From Gnetum montanum (lineage: Eukaryota; Streptophyta; Gnetopsida; Gnetales; Gnetaceae): a DNA stretch of 36,801 nucleotides. Below are positions 1 through 10,700 of this stretch, piece by piece. The position numbers and the translations under genes were made by a program. The notes under the pieces were generated by a model, which did not search any database, was not told where the DNA came from, and saw nothing but the letters and a program-made list of their open reading frames with translations. Position 1 is the stretch's first letter; every line of letters begins with the position of its first letter. The stretch is taken from positions 1 through 36,801 of the forward strand of contig MNCI01027134.1 in the NCBI GenBank assembly GCA_015680685.1, read 5' to 3'.

Positions 1-860
1 AGCTTGGAAATAAAGAACTTTGGTCAAAAACTCTCATAAGCTGGCTTCCTAGCTCCCACACATTGAAAATCCATGTACCAATGTGTGGGATAAAAACAAG
101 TTTGTTCTTGATCAATACCACTAAAATTTTTTTCTCAAATAATCCAACAAATTGCAAAATCCTAGACATTGCCCTAGAAGCCAATAGTATCCAAAAAGCC
201 CTATTGAAACCCTCACAAGCTACCATCCCAAATCCCACACGTTGAAAAATCCGATACCAACATATAAGCCAACATGTGGGATAAAAACAATCCTGTTCTT
301 AGTGAATACCACTCATAATTTACCCCATGTGACTCAAAAATCTACAAATCTCTCTTTTAAATCCTAGATGCTACCATAAGATCTTGGAAAAGCCAAAACC
401 TTGGTCCAAAACTCTACTAAATTGGCATATAACTCCCACACATTGGGTACCAAGCCTTACACATTGTGGCATTACATGGGCCAACATGTGGAATCCATAA
501 CAATAATTGACTAGTCCAAAATTGCTTAAATGCTACCAAGATGGATCCCACATGTCAAAGACTTGACCTAAAGTGGTTACAAGCTACCTTGTTAAGCTCC
601 AAAAGGTCAAAACCCAAGCCAAACTGCTCACATGTTGGAGATATAGGTCCTACATGTTGGAATTCAACCTTGAAGTCTTCACATGTTGGAGATTCTAGCC
701 CCACATGCTGGGCCAGTATGTGGACCAATGTATGAACATAAAAAAACTTCAAACTTGATAAATCTATCATATACATTGCCTACATAGGCACTACACATTG
801 TGAACATGACACAAAATGCTCATACATTTAGGAGATGGTCCTCACATGCTGGGAATATCA
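1..860. repeat. Decayed tandem array, unit about 190-210 bp
   Basis: The block containing GTGGGATAAAAACAA recurs at 85, 276 and, in altered form, 488, so the spacing is about 191 and 212 bp. Other parts of the unit recur with it: a 'cttggaaa...ggtcaaaactct' segment near 3 and 383, 'cccacacattg' near 54, 235 and 426, and 'gttcttg/agt.aataccact' near 105 and 297. From about 600 to 720 a shorter motif, acatgttgga, repeats at roughly 30-40 bp. The array probably continues beyond the left edge. Such arrays occur as satellites and inside the untranslated parts of Ty3/gypsy elements; which applies here is not decided. No gene is seen. Confidence 0.6.
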
Positions 861-1234
861 AATTTTAACTTTGTAAAATTTTTTCATGAGAAAAGCCCCT
901 TTTTAGTAGTTTATAGATAGTTTACATAAGATTTTTGCCTATGTTAATTATTTTTACTAAATTTATACTTATTATAGTAGTTTACAAAATATTTTTCTAT
1001 TTGCACCATATTTTTAATTGATTTAATAATTTATGACCTTTTTTACTAGATTTTTATTTATTTTGGCCATTTATGACCTATTTTTCCATAAATTTTAACA
1101 TATTTTTACAATTCACATTCTATTTTTGCTAGGTTTTACCTTGTTTAGACCATAAAATCACCTAAAAGAAAATATTATTATTTAATATTAATTTTGACCA
1201 TGTTCAACCTTGGTTAGCCTTATTTAACCTCCAC
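861..1234. other. AT-rich stretch without a recognised gene
   Basis: T-rich, low-complexity DNA with loose repeats of 'ttttact', 'atttatgacc' and 'tatttt'. No reading frame of note, no RNA gene and no mobile-element terminus could be recognised. It joins the tandem array on the left to the minisatellite on the right. Confidence 0.4.
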
Positions 1235-1910
1235 CTATATCATTTGGTATCATTCAACATCATTTGATGTCATTTGGCATCATTTTGTATCATTTTGACA
1301 CTATTCAACTTCATTCAACATTATTTTTCATCATTTTGACATCATTTGAAATCATTTGACATCATTTTGCACTAGTTTGACCTCATTTGGTCTCATTTGA
1401 TACCTCTTGACTTCATTTTGATATTATTCAACATCATTTGATATCATTTGACTTCATTTGGTATCATTTGGTGCTATTTCAATATCCTTTGATCTTTTTT
1501 GTCATCATTTGGTATCATTTTGGCATCCTTTAATATCATTTTATATCATTTGATGTAATTTGACACCACATCATTTTGACTTCATTTGATACCATTTTGA
1601 CATCATTTGGTATCTTTTTACATAATTTTTTTCTTCAATTGACCTTGTTTAACATTATTTCACCTCTTTCAACATCATTTGATGTCATTTGGTATCATGT
1701 TGTACCATTTTGACATCATTTGATCTTTTGTAGCCTCATCTTGTCATCATTTGGCTTCATTTGATACCATTTTGCATCATTTTGATATCATTATATCATG
1801 ATTTTCCTTATTTTGACATTATTCATAGCATTTTGCATGGTTTTGATTTCATTTGGATCTTATTCAATCTTATCCCACATCATTTGGCATCATTTGGCCT
1901 TATTCCACCT
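1235..1910. repeat. Minisatellite of 10-11 bp units
   Basis: About 670 bp built almost entirely from variants of the words CATCATTTGA, TATCATTTGG, CATCATTTTGA and TTCATTTGG. The unit alternates between 10 and 11 bp depending on a run of 3 or 4 T, so no codon phase is kept. The plus strand is nearly purine-free in stretches and strongly T-rich. It ends in a looser zone (1910-2040) with 'ccttattttacc'-like words. It lies just upstream of the Tat-type pol remnant and could belong to that element's untranslated region. Confidence 0.75.
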
Positions 1911-2040
1911 TGTTCCACACTGATTTAGCTTTTTCAACCTTCATTTACCATGTCATGATCTTATGTTACCTTGTTTAGCCTTATTTTACTATCTTTAAGC
2001 CTTGCTTTGCCTTACTATGCTCTATTACTACAATATTTTG

Positions 2041-2323
2041 CATAGTCTTAACATTGTTTAACAATCATACTACATAGATGCCACTTAATATGTTTTTTGT
2101 TCACACACAAGATCAAGACATGGACACATGTTCATAATTCAACCTACCTTTAAGCCTAAATGGACTGCATGGTGATTTCAAACAACCAATTAATCATGAT
2201 TACCTAAATTTGGAGCCTAGGAGCCTATTTGGCCATATAGTCTCAAAAGAGAAGTCCCTTGAATTACCCTAATACATAGTTAAAACACTTGATCTTAAGG
2301 CCTATGACCTTATTAAGGATTCT
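2041..2323. other. Spacer before the Tat-type pol remnant
   Basis: No convincing domain is visible. It may contain the gag/protease end of the gypsy element that follows, since reading frames compatible with the downstream pol begin near 2300, but I could not identify a protease motif. Confidence 0.3.
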
Positions 2324-3430
2324 TTGGCTAAATTTCTTGTTACAACACATAATGGTGAGAAGAAAACACTAAAACTAAGTTCCTCACTCAAACCCTTGCT
2401 AGCCCAAGATATCACCAAGTTTCTTCAAAGTAACATTAAAACCATTTCATGGTCATATGAAGACATACTAGGACTTAACCATTGCTTAGTCAATCATAAC
2501 ATTACACTCAATCATAATATTAAGCTTGTTAAGCAAAAGGTTCTCAAGGTTAGACCAAATTTGACCTTAGCGATTTATGATGAGATTAAGAAGCTTTATC
2601 AAGCTAGTTTCATCCAAGCTATCAATTATGCTAATTAGGTATCCAACATATGTTAGTCCCTAAGAAAAATAAAATTATTTGTATTTGTATTGATTTATAA
2701 GACATTAACAACAAAACTATTAAAGATTATTTCCCATTACTTAGGATAGATCAACTTATTGATAGTACAATTGGTCATGCCTTGCTATCCTTTATAGATG
2801 GGTTCTCAGTATAGAACCAAGTTAGGATTAAATTGGAGCATCAAATCTATATGACCTTTATGATCCCTTTGAAAACCTTTTATTATATCATGATGTCATT
2901 CAATCTAAAGAATGTAGTTGCAACTTATCAATGAGCTATGATCACATTTTCAATGACTACATGCTAGGGTTACTCAATGATTATGTTGACAATATAGTCT
3001 TAAGGTCCAAGCTTGTCAATGATCATGCACATGACCTAAACTTAGTGCTTTAAAATTGCTTAAAGTATGATCTTAGAATTAATCCTAATAAGTGTCTCTT
3101 TGGCATCAAAAGTAGTAAAACTCTTGGTTTCATAGAATCCAAGGTAGGGATACATGTCAATCTAGATAAGGTTAAGGTCATAACCAACCTATTAGTGCCT
3201 AGCAATCTTAAGGAATTATGTGGTTTACAAGGTAAATTACAATTTATTCATAGGTTCATCTCAAGACTTGTAAATAAGCTACAACCTATGCAACACTTGC
3301 TAAAAAATAGAGTTCACTATGAATGGATTGACCAATGCTAAGAAGCCTTCGATAACATTAAGTAAGAGTTGGCCCAATTGCCTACTATGTATCCACATTA
3401 GAAGGAAAAAAATTTTACATCTACCTAGCA
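2324..3430 (+). pseudogene. Reverse transcriptase remnant, Tat-type Ty3/gypsy pol
   Basis: The first 104 codons are open and contain the segment that precedes gypsy RT: SWSYEDILGL, then a proline/lysine linker (IKLVKQKVLKVRPNL), then the start of RT (IYDEIKKLYQASFIQAINYA). Beyond the stop at 2636 the RT continues through several frames. Recognisable words include the counterparts of 'VPVSKKNKSIRVC', 'LLSFMDGFSGYNQI' (near 2780-2830) and, at 3010-3400, 'LVNDHAHDLNLVL', 'INPNKCLFG' and 'LGFIESKVGI'. The latter are typical of the RT palm/thumb in Tat-lineage elements. The YVDD motif is damaged (near 2985). There are many stops and small indels, so it is not functional. No LTR for this element was identified. 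Confidence 0.82.
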
Positions 3431-4240
3431 ATCTTTGACACATTCATAGCCTTTCTTCTCTATCAAAAATGAGATGAAGGAGCAAAGCTATCCATTTACT
3501 ACTTGATCAATGCATTGATAGTTTATGAGACCTGATACATTGAGGTTGAAAAGCATTACCTAGCCCTACTCTTCTCCTTGAAGAAGTGAAGACACTACCT
3601 ATTTAGGAGTCAAGTCAACATCATATGTGAGGATGATGTATTGAGAATCATAACAATAAGTATTTATGAGAGTAGCCAAATAGCCTAGTGGAAATCCATA
3701 ACAACTGAGTTTAACCTACATTACATCTCCCAAGCCTTAACGAAAGGTCAAGTTATAGCCACACAACTCACCACTTCCCTAATTGAAGAAAATGTGACCA
3801 TCAATCCTAAATTTCTTGATGATCATATCAACATTGTTAATGAGGCATCTAAATAATATGAGGCCATCATGCACTTTGATGAAGCTTCAACTACACATGG
3901 GGCTAGTGCTACTATCATCATAACACTATCCTCTAATGAGATCTAACCTTTTGGTAATCATTTCCAATTCTCATATACTAATAATGCTACAGAATATGAA
4001 GGGCAAGATAGAGGGATGATGGTAGATCATAACTAAGGAATCACATTTTTAATGATAAAAGATGATTTGCAACTAGTGGTTAACCAAGTGATCAAGGTCT
4101 ACGCCTACAAAGCTAAACATTTACAACCTTACTATGAGCTAGCCAAAATATTCATGCTATAGTTTACAAAATGTTAGTATCCAACACATTCCTTAAGCTA
4201 AGAACACCTTAGCTAATGTCATTGTCACCATAGATCTAAT
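3431..4240 (+). pseudogene. Two RNase H remnants in series (gypsy RH, then plant-type aRH)
   Basis: The first domain shows the gypsy RNase H signature in broken frames: 'EKHYLALLFSLKK' near 3550-3590, and the distal part with 'STEFNLHYISQALTKGQV' near 3710-3760. A second RNase H follows from about 3868: HFDEAS (counterpart of the usual YFDGA), then SYTNNATEYEG near 3976-4005, then DLQLVVNQV near 4065-4095. This duplicated arrangement, with a second RNase H between RT/RH and integrase, is a known feature of the Tat lineage (Ogre, Retand and relatives). Stops interrupt both domains. The lineage call rests on this layout, not on a tree. Confidence 0.72.
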
Positions 4241-5235
4241 TGTGATGTCATATATGTTTAACAAATTGCATTCGTTGATAGAGAACTATGTTCTTCCCAT
4301 CATGTAGAACACATAAGGTACCTCTATAGCCACCATTGATAATGCTCCTCAATAAGGTGGTACAATGACATCATGTTTTACCTTATGCATGGTGAACCTT
4401 CAAAAAAACCAAATTGCTTCTCAAAAGGACGTTATACGTAAGAGATCAAAATTATAGCCCATAACACATTATGTTGAAGGTGCTATGATGGCATATTTTT
4501 GGAATGCTTAGGAAATTCATAAGCCCATACATCCTTGAGCAAGTTCATGTTGGCATATGTGGACATATAGGACTAGATTCATGATTGCAAAGATTAGATT
4601 CTTATAATACTATTGGCCCTATATGGAAAGTAACTACAAAAGGTTAAAACTTTTGACATATATCAATGATGCAAAAACCTAATACATGTGCCATTGATGG
4701 AGTTACACACCACTTAGATTACATGATGGTTTTAACGATGAGGAATTGACATTATTAGACCTATAACACCTAATTTTTCTATAGGACATAGCTTCATCAT
4801 CATCCCAATTAAGTATTTCATGAAGTGGGTTGTAGCTATTCCTTTGAGAAACATAATGTCTTAACAAGTTTGTAAATTTGTATTAGACAACATAGTGTTC
4901 CATTTTGGCTTACCTTTAACTATAGTAATAAATAATGAACCATAGTTTAGTAGCTAGGAAATGCAAGCCTTTTATTAATAATTAAACATTAAATATTTCT
5001 TTTCATCAACATACTATCCACAAGTCAATGGTCAAGCTAAAGTTAGCAACAAAGTCATCATCAACCCCCTTAAGAAAATGCTAAGCAATGGCAAACATAA
5101 GTATCATGAACAACTTGTCCTTTCTAGTGCTAATTTGGTAGAACCAATTACACACTCACTTATGGATTCAAATTTTGATTCCACATGCAACACTCTTCTT
5201 TGTGCTTTCTAATGACATGGCTCACAAAACCACTT
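4241..5235 (+). pseudogene. Integrase remnant, Tat-type Ty3/gypsy pol
   Basis: An HHCC-like region is poorly preserved (4490-4690). The catalytic core is clear: GIDIIRPI at about 4742-4765 holds the first catalytic Asp (4748-4750). It continues as GHSFIIIPIKYFMKWVVAIP (4784-4843) and VCKFVLDNIVFHFGLPLTIV. The second catalytic position reads INNEP where families have SDNGP, so Asp is replaced by Asn. The third reads NGQAKVSNK where families have NGQAEASNK, so Glu is replaced by Lys. Both fit G-to-A changes. The end of integrase is lost at about 5235-5255, where homology switches abruptly to a copia LTR. Confidence 0.85.
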
Positions 5236-5249
5236 TTTCTTTACTAAGT

Positions 5250-5787
5250 AGAATTATATCATTGTATATTGTACTTTTGTACTTCAGTTGTTAAATCATT
5301 TTCTTGTTATGTTGTAAATTTTGCTTCAAAGTGGAAGGACTTATAAATTAGTTACATTATTTTCTTGTTATTTTCTTGCCACTAGGGTTGATGTGCTTCT
5401 TGCGAGAAGGCATCGTCATTGAGCTTGTTGGGATCCTATAACATTAAGTGTTGGTGCAACACTCTAAAGTGGATCTCATGTTATAAAGGTTGTGGAATCC
5501 TTGAAACCACATTCTAATATTGTTGAGAACTTGTAGGGTTGAGTTGATTTGTAGCACTGAATCACTCCAAAATAGATCTTAGAGCTTGTACATGGTGTGG
5601 TACCCTAAAAATCACATTTTGAGAGAAACAAAGTCTAGAGGTATGCAAGGATTCTACCCTCTGAGTATGGATGTACCCAAGTTGGGGAACCATGTAAAAA
5701 TTGAGTGTGGTCTTTATGGTGATTGAGTTTTATTTTGGGGAACTTATTCATCCACCACCCCCCCCTTCTAAGTTCAATGATTCTTAA
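5250..5787 (+). repeat. 5' LTR of the gag-only copia element (5'-truncated)
   Basis: Matches 8615-9161 over its whole length with many substitutions. Shared landmarks are 'attgtact.tgtacttca', 'ataaattagttacatt', 'ttgatgtgcttcttg', 'agagaaacaaagt' and 'ggtatgcaaggattctaccct'. The left limit is where similarity stops (about 5245-5255). The right limit lies a base or two before the PBS at 5789. The terminal dinucleotides could not be fixed. Confidence 0.8.
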
Positions 5788-5788
5788 G

Positions 5789-5801
5789 TGGTATCAAAGC
5801 C
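5789..5801 (+). other. Primer binding site, initiator Met tRNA type
   Basis: TGGTATCAAAGCC directly follows the LTR. This is the usual PBS of plant Ty1/copia elements, complementary to the 3' end of initiator methionine tRNA, with A instead of G at one position. Confidence 0.85.
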
Positions 5802-5829
5802 TAGTACTCCCAATTTTAAGTGTAACAAC

Positions 5830-7110
5830 TTAGGAGTGAACAATGGAAGGAGGATCTTACATCAAGTCACCAATGTTTCATGGGATCACATTTACATCAA
5901 GTTAAATACAAAAATTCTTTACGTACACGAGGTTCATAGTTTTTCTATTTATCTTAGATGGATGCACTCAACTTATTAGCAACATTTTGAGCAAGAAAGG
6001 TAAGAGTAGAGGGAAGCACTCTAAACTTTCAAATTTTGATACTTTTTCTATATAATGTTGGATATGTGATGGAAGAGTTAATATGGCCTCTGAATGCTCC
6101 AATGATTACAAGTTTCAAGAGAAAGAGTATAGTGAAGAAAGGAGAATACGTAACATCCATACAAGTTGGGAGGACAAAGAAGGATTATCTCAAGATGATA
6201 AGATAGCAAAAATTATCTACATCAATTGGGATGATGGAGAGAAAAGTGAGGAAGAGGTAGATAACACTACAAAATACTCTTAGCTCATTTTTATGGTCCT
6301 TATAAATGATGATGCCAGTACCTCAGATGATGAATTTGAAACTAGAGAAGAAAGATTTGAACTAATGTGCAATGAACTTTTATCACTTCAAAGTCTTTGC
6401 ACTAAGTTGAGTAAACAAGTAAAAATTAAGGATTAGGACATCTCTTCCTAAAATTCAAATATTTTAGATCTTACAAAAGAAATCTCAAAACTTAGGGCTA
6501 AGAATAAATAGCTAACCAAGTCCTATGAGCAAATGAAGGCAGAGCTTGCATATGTGAAACTTGTGAATGAAAGGTTGGTTATAGGAAAAGAGTCCCTTCA
6601 GATGATCTTAGGACAAGGAAGGAGTCTGCATGATAAGAGTGGACTAGGATGTTGTACACAAGATGAGTCTTCCACACCAAATCCATCACAATCTAAGGCT
6701 ACCCCAAAGAATGAAGAATCAGCATGCAGTACATCTCAACCAAGAGCAGATCCTAGGTATGATCACTTTAACTACTATATGAAAGTGAGATGTTATTATT
6801 GTCATAAATTTAGGCATAAGCAATGGGAGTGCAATTTAAAGTTTTACCACATGAGCACCTAGTCGTATCATAAGACTCCTTAGTCTTACTCGAATATGCC
6901 TAGAAAGGAAATTTTGTAGGGTAAAAAGTACTAACAAATAGATCACAAGGGAGTTAAGAAAGTCTATAGAATCAAGAAAAAGTAACATGAGAATGGGAAG
7001 ACTCTCTCCAACAATTTCATGAAAGGAAGTCAATCCTTGGACATCAAAGAAGTTTGTGTGAGAAGAGAAACCTCAAAAGAGGGATCTCATTCTCAAGCTT
7101 ACTAGGCACC
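5830..7110 (+). pseudogene. Gag polyprotein remnant, Sirevirus-like
   Basis: One reading frame (first base congruent with 6083) carries most of the protein, with stops at 6281, 6434 and elsewhere. The order is: a charged N-terminal part; an acidic patch 'NDDASTSDDEFETREERFEL' near 6305-6365; and a heptad-rich Leu/Lys/Glu region predicted to be coiled coil (6370-6600), ending in 'LGQGRSLHDKSGLG'. A Ser/Pro/Thr linker follows, then a zinc knuckle CX2CX4HX4C at 6791-6832 (CYYCHKFRHKQWEC), intact in all four ligands. The 'DKSGLG' plus knuckle order is typical of gag in Sirevirus-type copia elements. It would form the capsid/nucleocapsid, but the stops rule out a full product. Confidence 0.78.
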
Positions 7111-8009
7111 TTCATTATCCATTAGTAACCAAGGTAAGTAATGGTAAGTATAGTTATAATCATTATACCTTGACTTGATGAAATTAGCCTAGATGAGTTT
7201 ATTTTTGAATGGAAGATTGTTAAAAGTTTTTATTGAAAAATCATCTTTTGATATATTAGTTTCAAGTGGTTTAAAATTTGTGCATAAAATTCATGAACTG
7301 ATAATCTTTTTACCTTAAGATATGGGTTTTTTCTAAAATAATAAATTCAACTTTCTTTTGGAAGATTTTTGCTATATGATAATTCAAGAATTTGAATTAG
7401 TACCTTTGATGTAATTCATGAATCTTTTGAGAAAAGAATCATTGCACAAGGAATCATTATGAAGTACTATTAATTGGAGGTCATAGTCTCCACACTTGAT
7501 CTTAATATTGCATTGCAAGGAAAATACTTTATGCTAAAATATCAAGCTAATCCAAAAGAAGGATATTTGCATATATGCAAGGGGATCTTGTACCTCATTA
7601 ACAATTATCATCTATAGGTCACTTGTGTAGGAGGAGCCTTTTGAGACTCTTACCAAAAGATTCTCAAGCAATAAAACTTTCTACTCTAACTTCCTTAGGT
7701 AAAAATGAGCAAGGAAGAGCATATTCATCTAGTAATGTTTTGCAAGTAAAAGGGGACATTTATTTAAAATCCTTACCTAAGGATGAACTTTTATGGTGAA
7801 AGATCCTAGTCTTTATATGTTATATAAACTTACTTGTGAGCTCTATTTATTGTCTAACCTTTTGTATGTTGAGAATATATCATTTTAAGTACCTAAGGCC
7901 TTTATTGAAAATATGAGTTGAGAAGTTCTGACCTTAGAGATCTCAAGTGTTCAATGGAAGGTTGTAACTAAAACAAGTGTTCACGATCTTCTTAAGTTTT
8001 GGACATTAC
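7111..8009 (+). other. Post-gag interior without recognisable pol
   Basis: No RT, integrase or RNase H motif was found in any frame. A weak protease-like segment may lie at 7195-7275 ('FLNGRLLKVFIEKSSFDILV'), where a retropepsin would have an Asp-Thr/Ser-Gly triad; here it reads Glu-Lys-Ser, so the match is doubtful. The rest is AT-rich and broken by stops. Confidence 0.4.
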
Positions 8010-8024
8010 CAAAAAGGGGGAAAT
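8009..8024 (+). other. Polypurine tract of the gag-only copia element
   Basis: The run CCAAAAAGGGGGAAAT just before the 3' LTR resembles the polypurine tract of plant copia elements (AAAGGGGGAGAT). It would prime plus-strand DNA synthesis. Confidence 0.75.
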
Positions 8025-8027
8025 TAT

Positions 8028-9161
8028 TGATCTTTTGGTATGTCAAAACCTTAAGAAAAATGAAGAAAAAAGGATGTTTGTATGATTTTTTGTGTTTTTA
8101 GGACAAGAACATGAATAAGGACTCAAGGAAGTTTGGACAATAACTCAAGGGAGCATGGACATCATTGTCAAGGACTTCATAAAGAAATTGGAGGCAAGGG
8201 CAAGAATGGAGATTACAACAAATTGAAGATGTTCCAAGAATTAGGAAGATGCAAAATCAACAAAAGGAAGCATCAGGAATCAAAGTTCAAAAGCTAAAAA
8301 GACATCTTCCATAACCAAAAGATTTCATGGCTAAAGTGAAAAAGACCCATAGATGAAATCTCCTACAAACAAGAGAGATCTCCTTTTAGATGAAGACATC
8401 TCCCTAGAGATGTCTTTCTTGTAGAAGAGACATCTCCCTAGAATTGAAGTCTATTGAAGAGAAACATCCCAATCTCAAAGACAATGTCTTCACTAGTCAT
8501 TAGATTATTGTTGCATTAATTTTGACATGATTTAGGAAAATTCAATGTTATAAGAAGACTTCATTCTCTTGGACATTTTGCAAGTTTTGAGAAAGCATTA
8601 TCACAATCAATTCAATCACTATATATTGTACTTGTGTACTTCAATTTTCAAATCATTTGCTTGTTGTGTTGTAACTTATTCTTCAAAGTACAAGGACCTA
8701 TAAATTAGTTACATTCTTTCCTTGTGATTTTGTTTCTCTTTTGTGTTGCCCTGTTGGGGTTGATGTGCTTCTTGTGAGAGGGCATTGTCATTGAGCTTGT
8801 CAGGGTCTTACGGGATTGAGTGTTGGTATAGTGTCATAACACTCAAGAGTGGATCTCAAATTGTCAAGGTTGTGGGATCCTTAAAATCACATTCTATGCT
8901 TGTTATGATCTTGCAAGGTTAAGTGGATTCATGGTGACGAATTACTTCGAAGTAGAGCTTAAAGCCTGTAAAGGGTGTGGTACACTTCAAACCACATTTT
9001 GAGAGAAACAAAGTTCAAAGGTATGCAAGGATTCTACCCTCCAAGTGTGGATGTACCCAAGTTGGAAAACCACATAAAAATTGAGTGTGGTATTTATGGT
9101 GATTGAGTTTTGTTTTGGGAAACTTATTCATCTCCCCCCTTTCTAAGTTCAATGATCCTAA
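8028..9161 (+). repeat. 3' LTR of the gag-only copia element
   Basis: Starts TGATCTTTTGG a few bases after the polypurine tract and runs about 1.13 kb. Its last 545 bp match the truncated 5' LTR. The first 590 bp have no partner in the window and include A/G-rich segments with 'agacatctcc' repeated near 8360, 8394 and 8427. The right edge is placed where similarity to the 5' copy ends (…aatgatccta). Confidence 0.7.
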
Positions 9162-10045
9162 TCTTGTAGAGCTAATTTATGTTTCTACGAATCTCTTCTA
9201 TGAGCTGACATGGCAAGCATACTTAACAAACCCCCATTTAGTACTTGGATTAAGACCTTTGTCTTGAAATAAGGGTTTTCTTCCTACAGTCAGCTATTTG
9301 TTGTAATGATAGTTCCTTCTTGAGGTGAAATTAGTCTTTGATCTCTGCAAATAAATTTCCAAGGCCTCAAAAAAGATCTTCTTGAGCCAATATAAACTTG
9401 CACAAGCTAGCTAATTCGATCTTTTGTGCAATGTTGAATTTTAACTGAAACCCTAGCTTCATGAAATAGCTAAAATTCTATGGCCTTATATGATTAGAAT
9501 CTTTTGGGTTGTCCCTTCATCTTTGAAACCCTCCATTAGAAAAAGATTCAAACCTTTCTAGTATTTATGCAGAAACTTTGTTCAAAAATTCATCTCTACT
9601 CAAGGCTTTATTTTGCAAGTCAAATATTAACTTATTCTTATCACATGAGTATATGGATCTCTAAAAGTCATGAAAAATAGTGCAAAGATGTAAATTTGAT
9701 AATCTTAGTCTTCTGTTGTTCTAGGAAATTAGCTATTGTTGTAGCAACATTTTTGAACTTAAGTTCTAAAGCTTCACTCATACCATGACCTTTACCTAAA
9801 AATTGGCTTTAAATTTTTGGAACTTAAAATCAAAATTACTATCTAAACTTTCTTTTCTTTAATTGTAAACCTTGAATTATTCTAAAATACAGAGTCCCTT
9901 TTTATGTAAATATTGAACTATCAGAAACCATTAGTAGTTCATAGAATTTATCTTAAGACTTAAGATTTGCTCTATTAATGGTTGAAATGTAATAACATAA
10001 TCAATACTATATTATAAATTTAAAGATTTCATTGAGTAATCAACA
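9162..10045. other. No gene recognised
   Basis: AT-rich sequence between the copia 3' LTR and the SINE remnant. I see no reading frame with family resemblance, no RNA gene and no terminus of a mobile element. Confidence 0.4.
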
Positions 10046-10048
10046 ATG

Positions 10049-10230
10049 AGGTATTAGCCTAATGATAAAACTCTTGATTTGAAAGCTCTAGGTCATGGGT
10101 TCAATTTTGGTGGATAATGTTGAGTTATAAAGTTCTAATTAGACTATATATCTTTGGGCTTTCTATATTATAATTATCTTGAAGCTTCAACAACATCACC
10201 TAGTATGAATTGGTTTTTAAAAAAATGTTT
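10049..10230 (+). repeat. tRNA-derived SINE remnant
   Basis: A box A-like sequence, TTAGCCTAATGATAA (10055-10069), is followed about 40 bp on by a box B-like sequence, GGTTCAATTTTGG (10099-10111). The words between them (ctcttgatttgaaagctctaggtcatg) are typical of the tRNA-like head of plant SINEs. The RNA polymerase III promoter boxes have lost conserved bases (the final GG of box A, the CC of box B), so transcription is unlikely. The body ends near an A-rich stretch (10218-10224). It is not a tRNA gene: no acceptor stem pairs. Confidence 0.6.
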
Positions 10231-10369
10231 TATGAAATGACTTAATATGAAAAATTTGGCTCCGAGTGAATAACTTGATTTATAATTGTACAGTAGAATG
10301 GGATAAATGGGATGAAGGTAAGAATTTAAATTTCAAACTTGATTCTAAAAAAATTTGGATTTTGAATTA

Positions 10370-10700
10370 CTACTAGTGAACCATGAATTAACCACCAGTC
10401 ATGGTCTACAATACAATGGGTTTTCGTATTATAGTATAAGTAATGGTGGTGATGAAAATAGAGAGAATTAATTTCTAAGTATTCTATGAGATGACCATAA
10501 GTTTTGATGATGGACCATGAGCACATCATGAGTTGTAGTGATGATTAATGATAAAAGTTCTAAATTATTGAATACCATGAGTATGCCACAAGTCATGGTA
10601 AATTTACCTTATTATGATTATTCAACCATGGGATAACCACAAGTCATAGTTGTAATTCTGAATCAACCACAAATAGATCATAAGTCATGGTGATGTCATG
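10370..10700. repeat. Cluster of short hairpin-forming dyads (ACCATGA...TCATGGT)
   Basis: Three dyads share a layout of arms around a 12-14 nt loop: 10380-10405 (ACCATGA/TCATGGT), 10573-10600 (TACCATGA/TCATGGTA, perfect 8-bp arms) and 10624-10651 (AACCATG/CATAGTT, one mismatch). The loops share 'CCAC(A/C)AG'. A further single arm lies at 10678-10692. The cluster is probably a decayed short-period repeat; its function is unknown. Confidence 0.5.

Larger units (their letters stand above)
5250..9161 (+). mobile_element. Ty1/copia element, Sirevirus-like, gag only, truncated 5' LTR
   Basis: Two direct repeats of about 540 bp (5250-5787 and about 8615-9161) flank an interior that starts with a Met-initiator PBS and ends with a polypurine tract. 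The interior is only about 2.2 kb. It encodes a gag with coiled-coil region and CCHC knuckle, but no RT, integrase or RNase H could be found. The 3' LTR extends about 590 bp further left (from 8028) than the 5' copy, so the 5' end of the element has been lost at the junction with the gypsy integrase. This is either an internally deleted element or a non-autonomous family mobilised by a relative in trans. Confidence 0.75.

Noticed and set aside
1235-1910. CRISPR-like array of short repeats
   Set aside because: There are no spacers of regular length between identical repeats. The units are contiguous and diverged, as in a minisatellite, and the rest of the window is eukaryotic.
10055-10111. Possible tRNA gene
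   Set aside because: The box A and box B words are there, but no cloverleaf or acceptor stem forms and conserved bases are lost. It fits a SINE head better.
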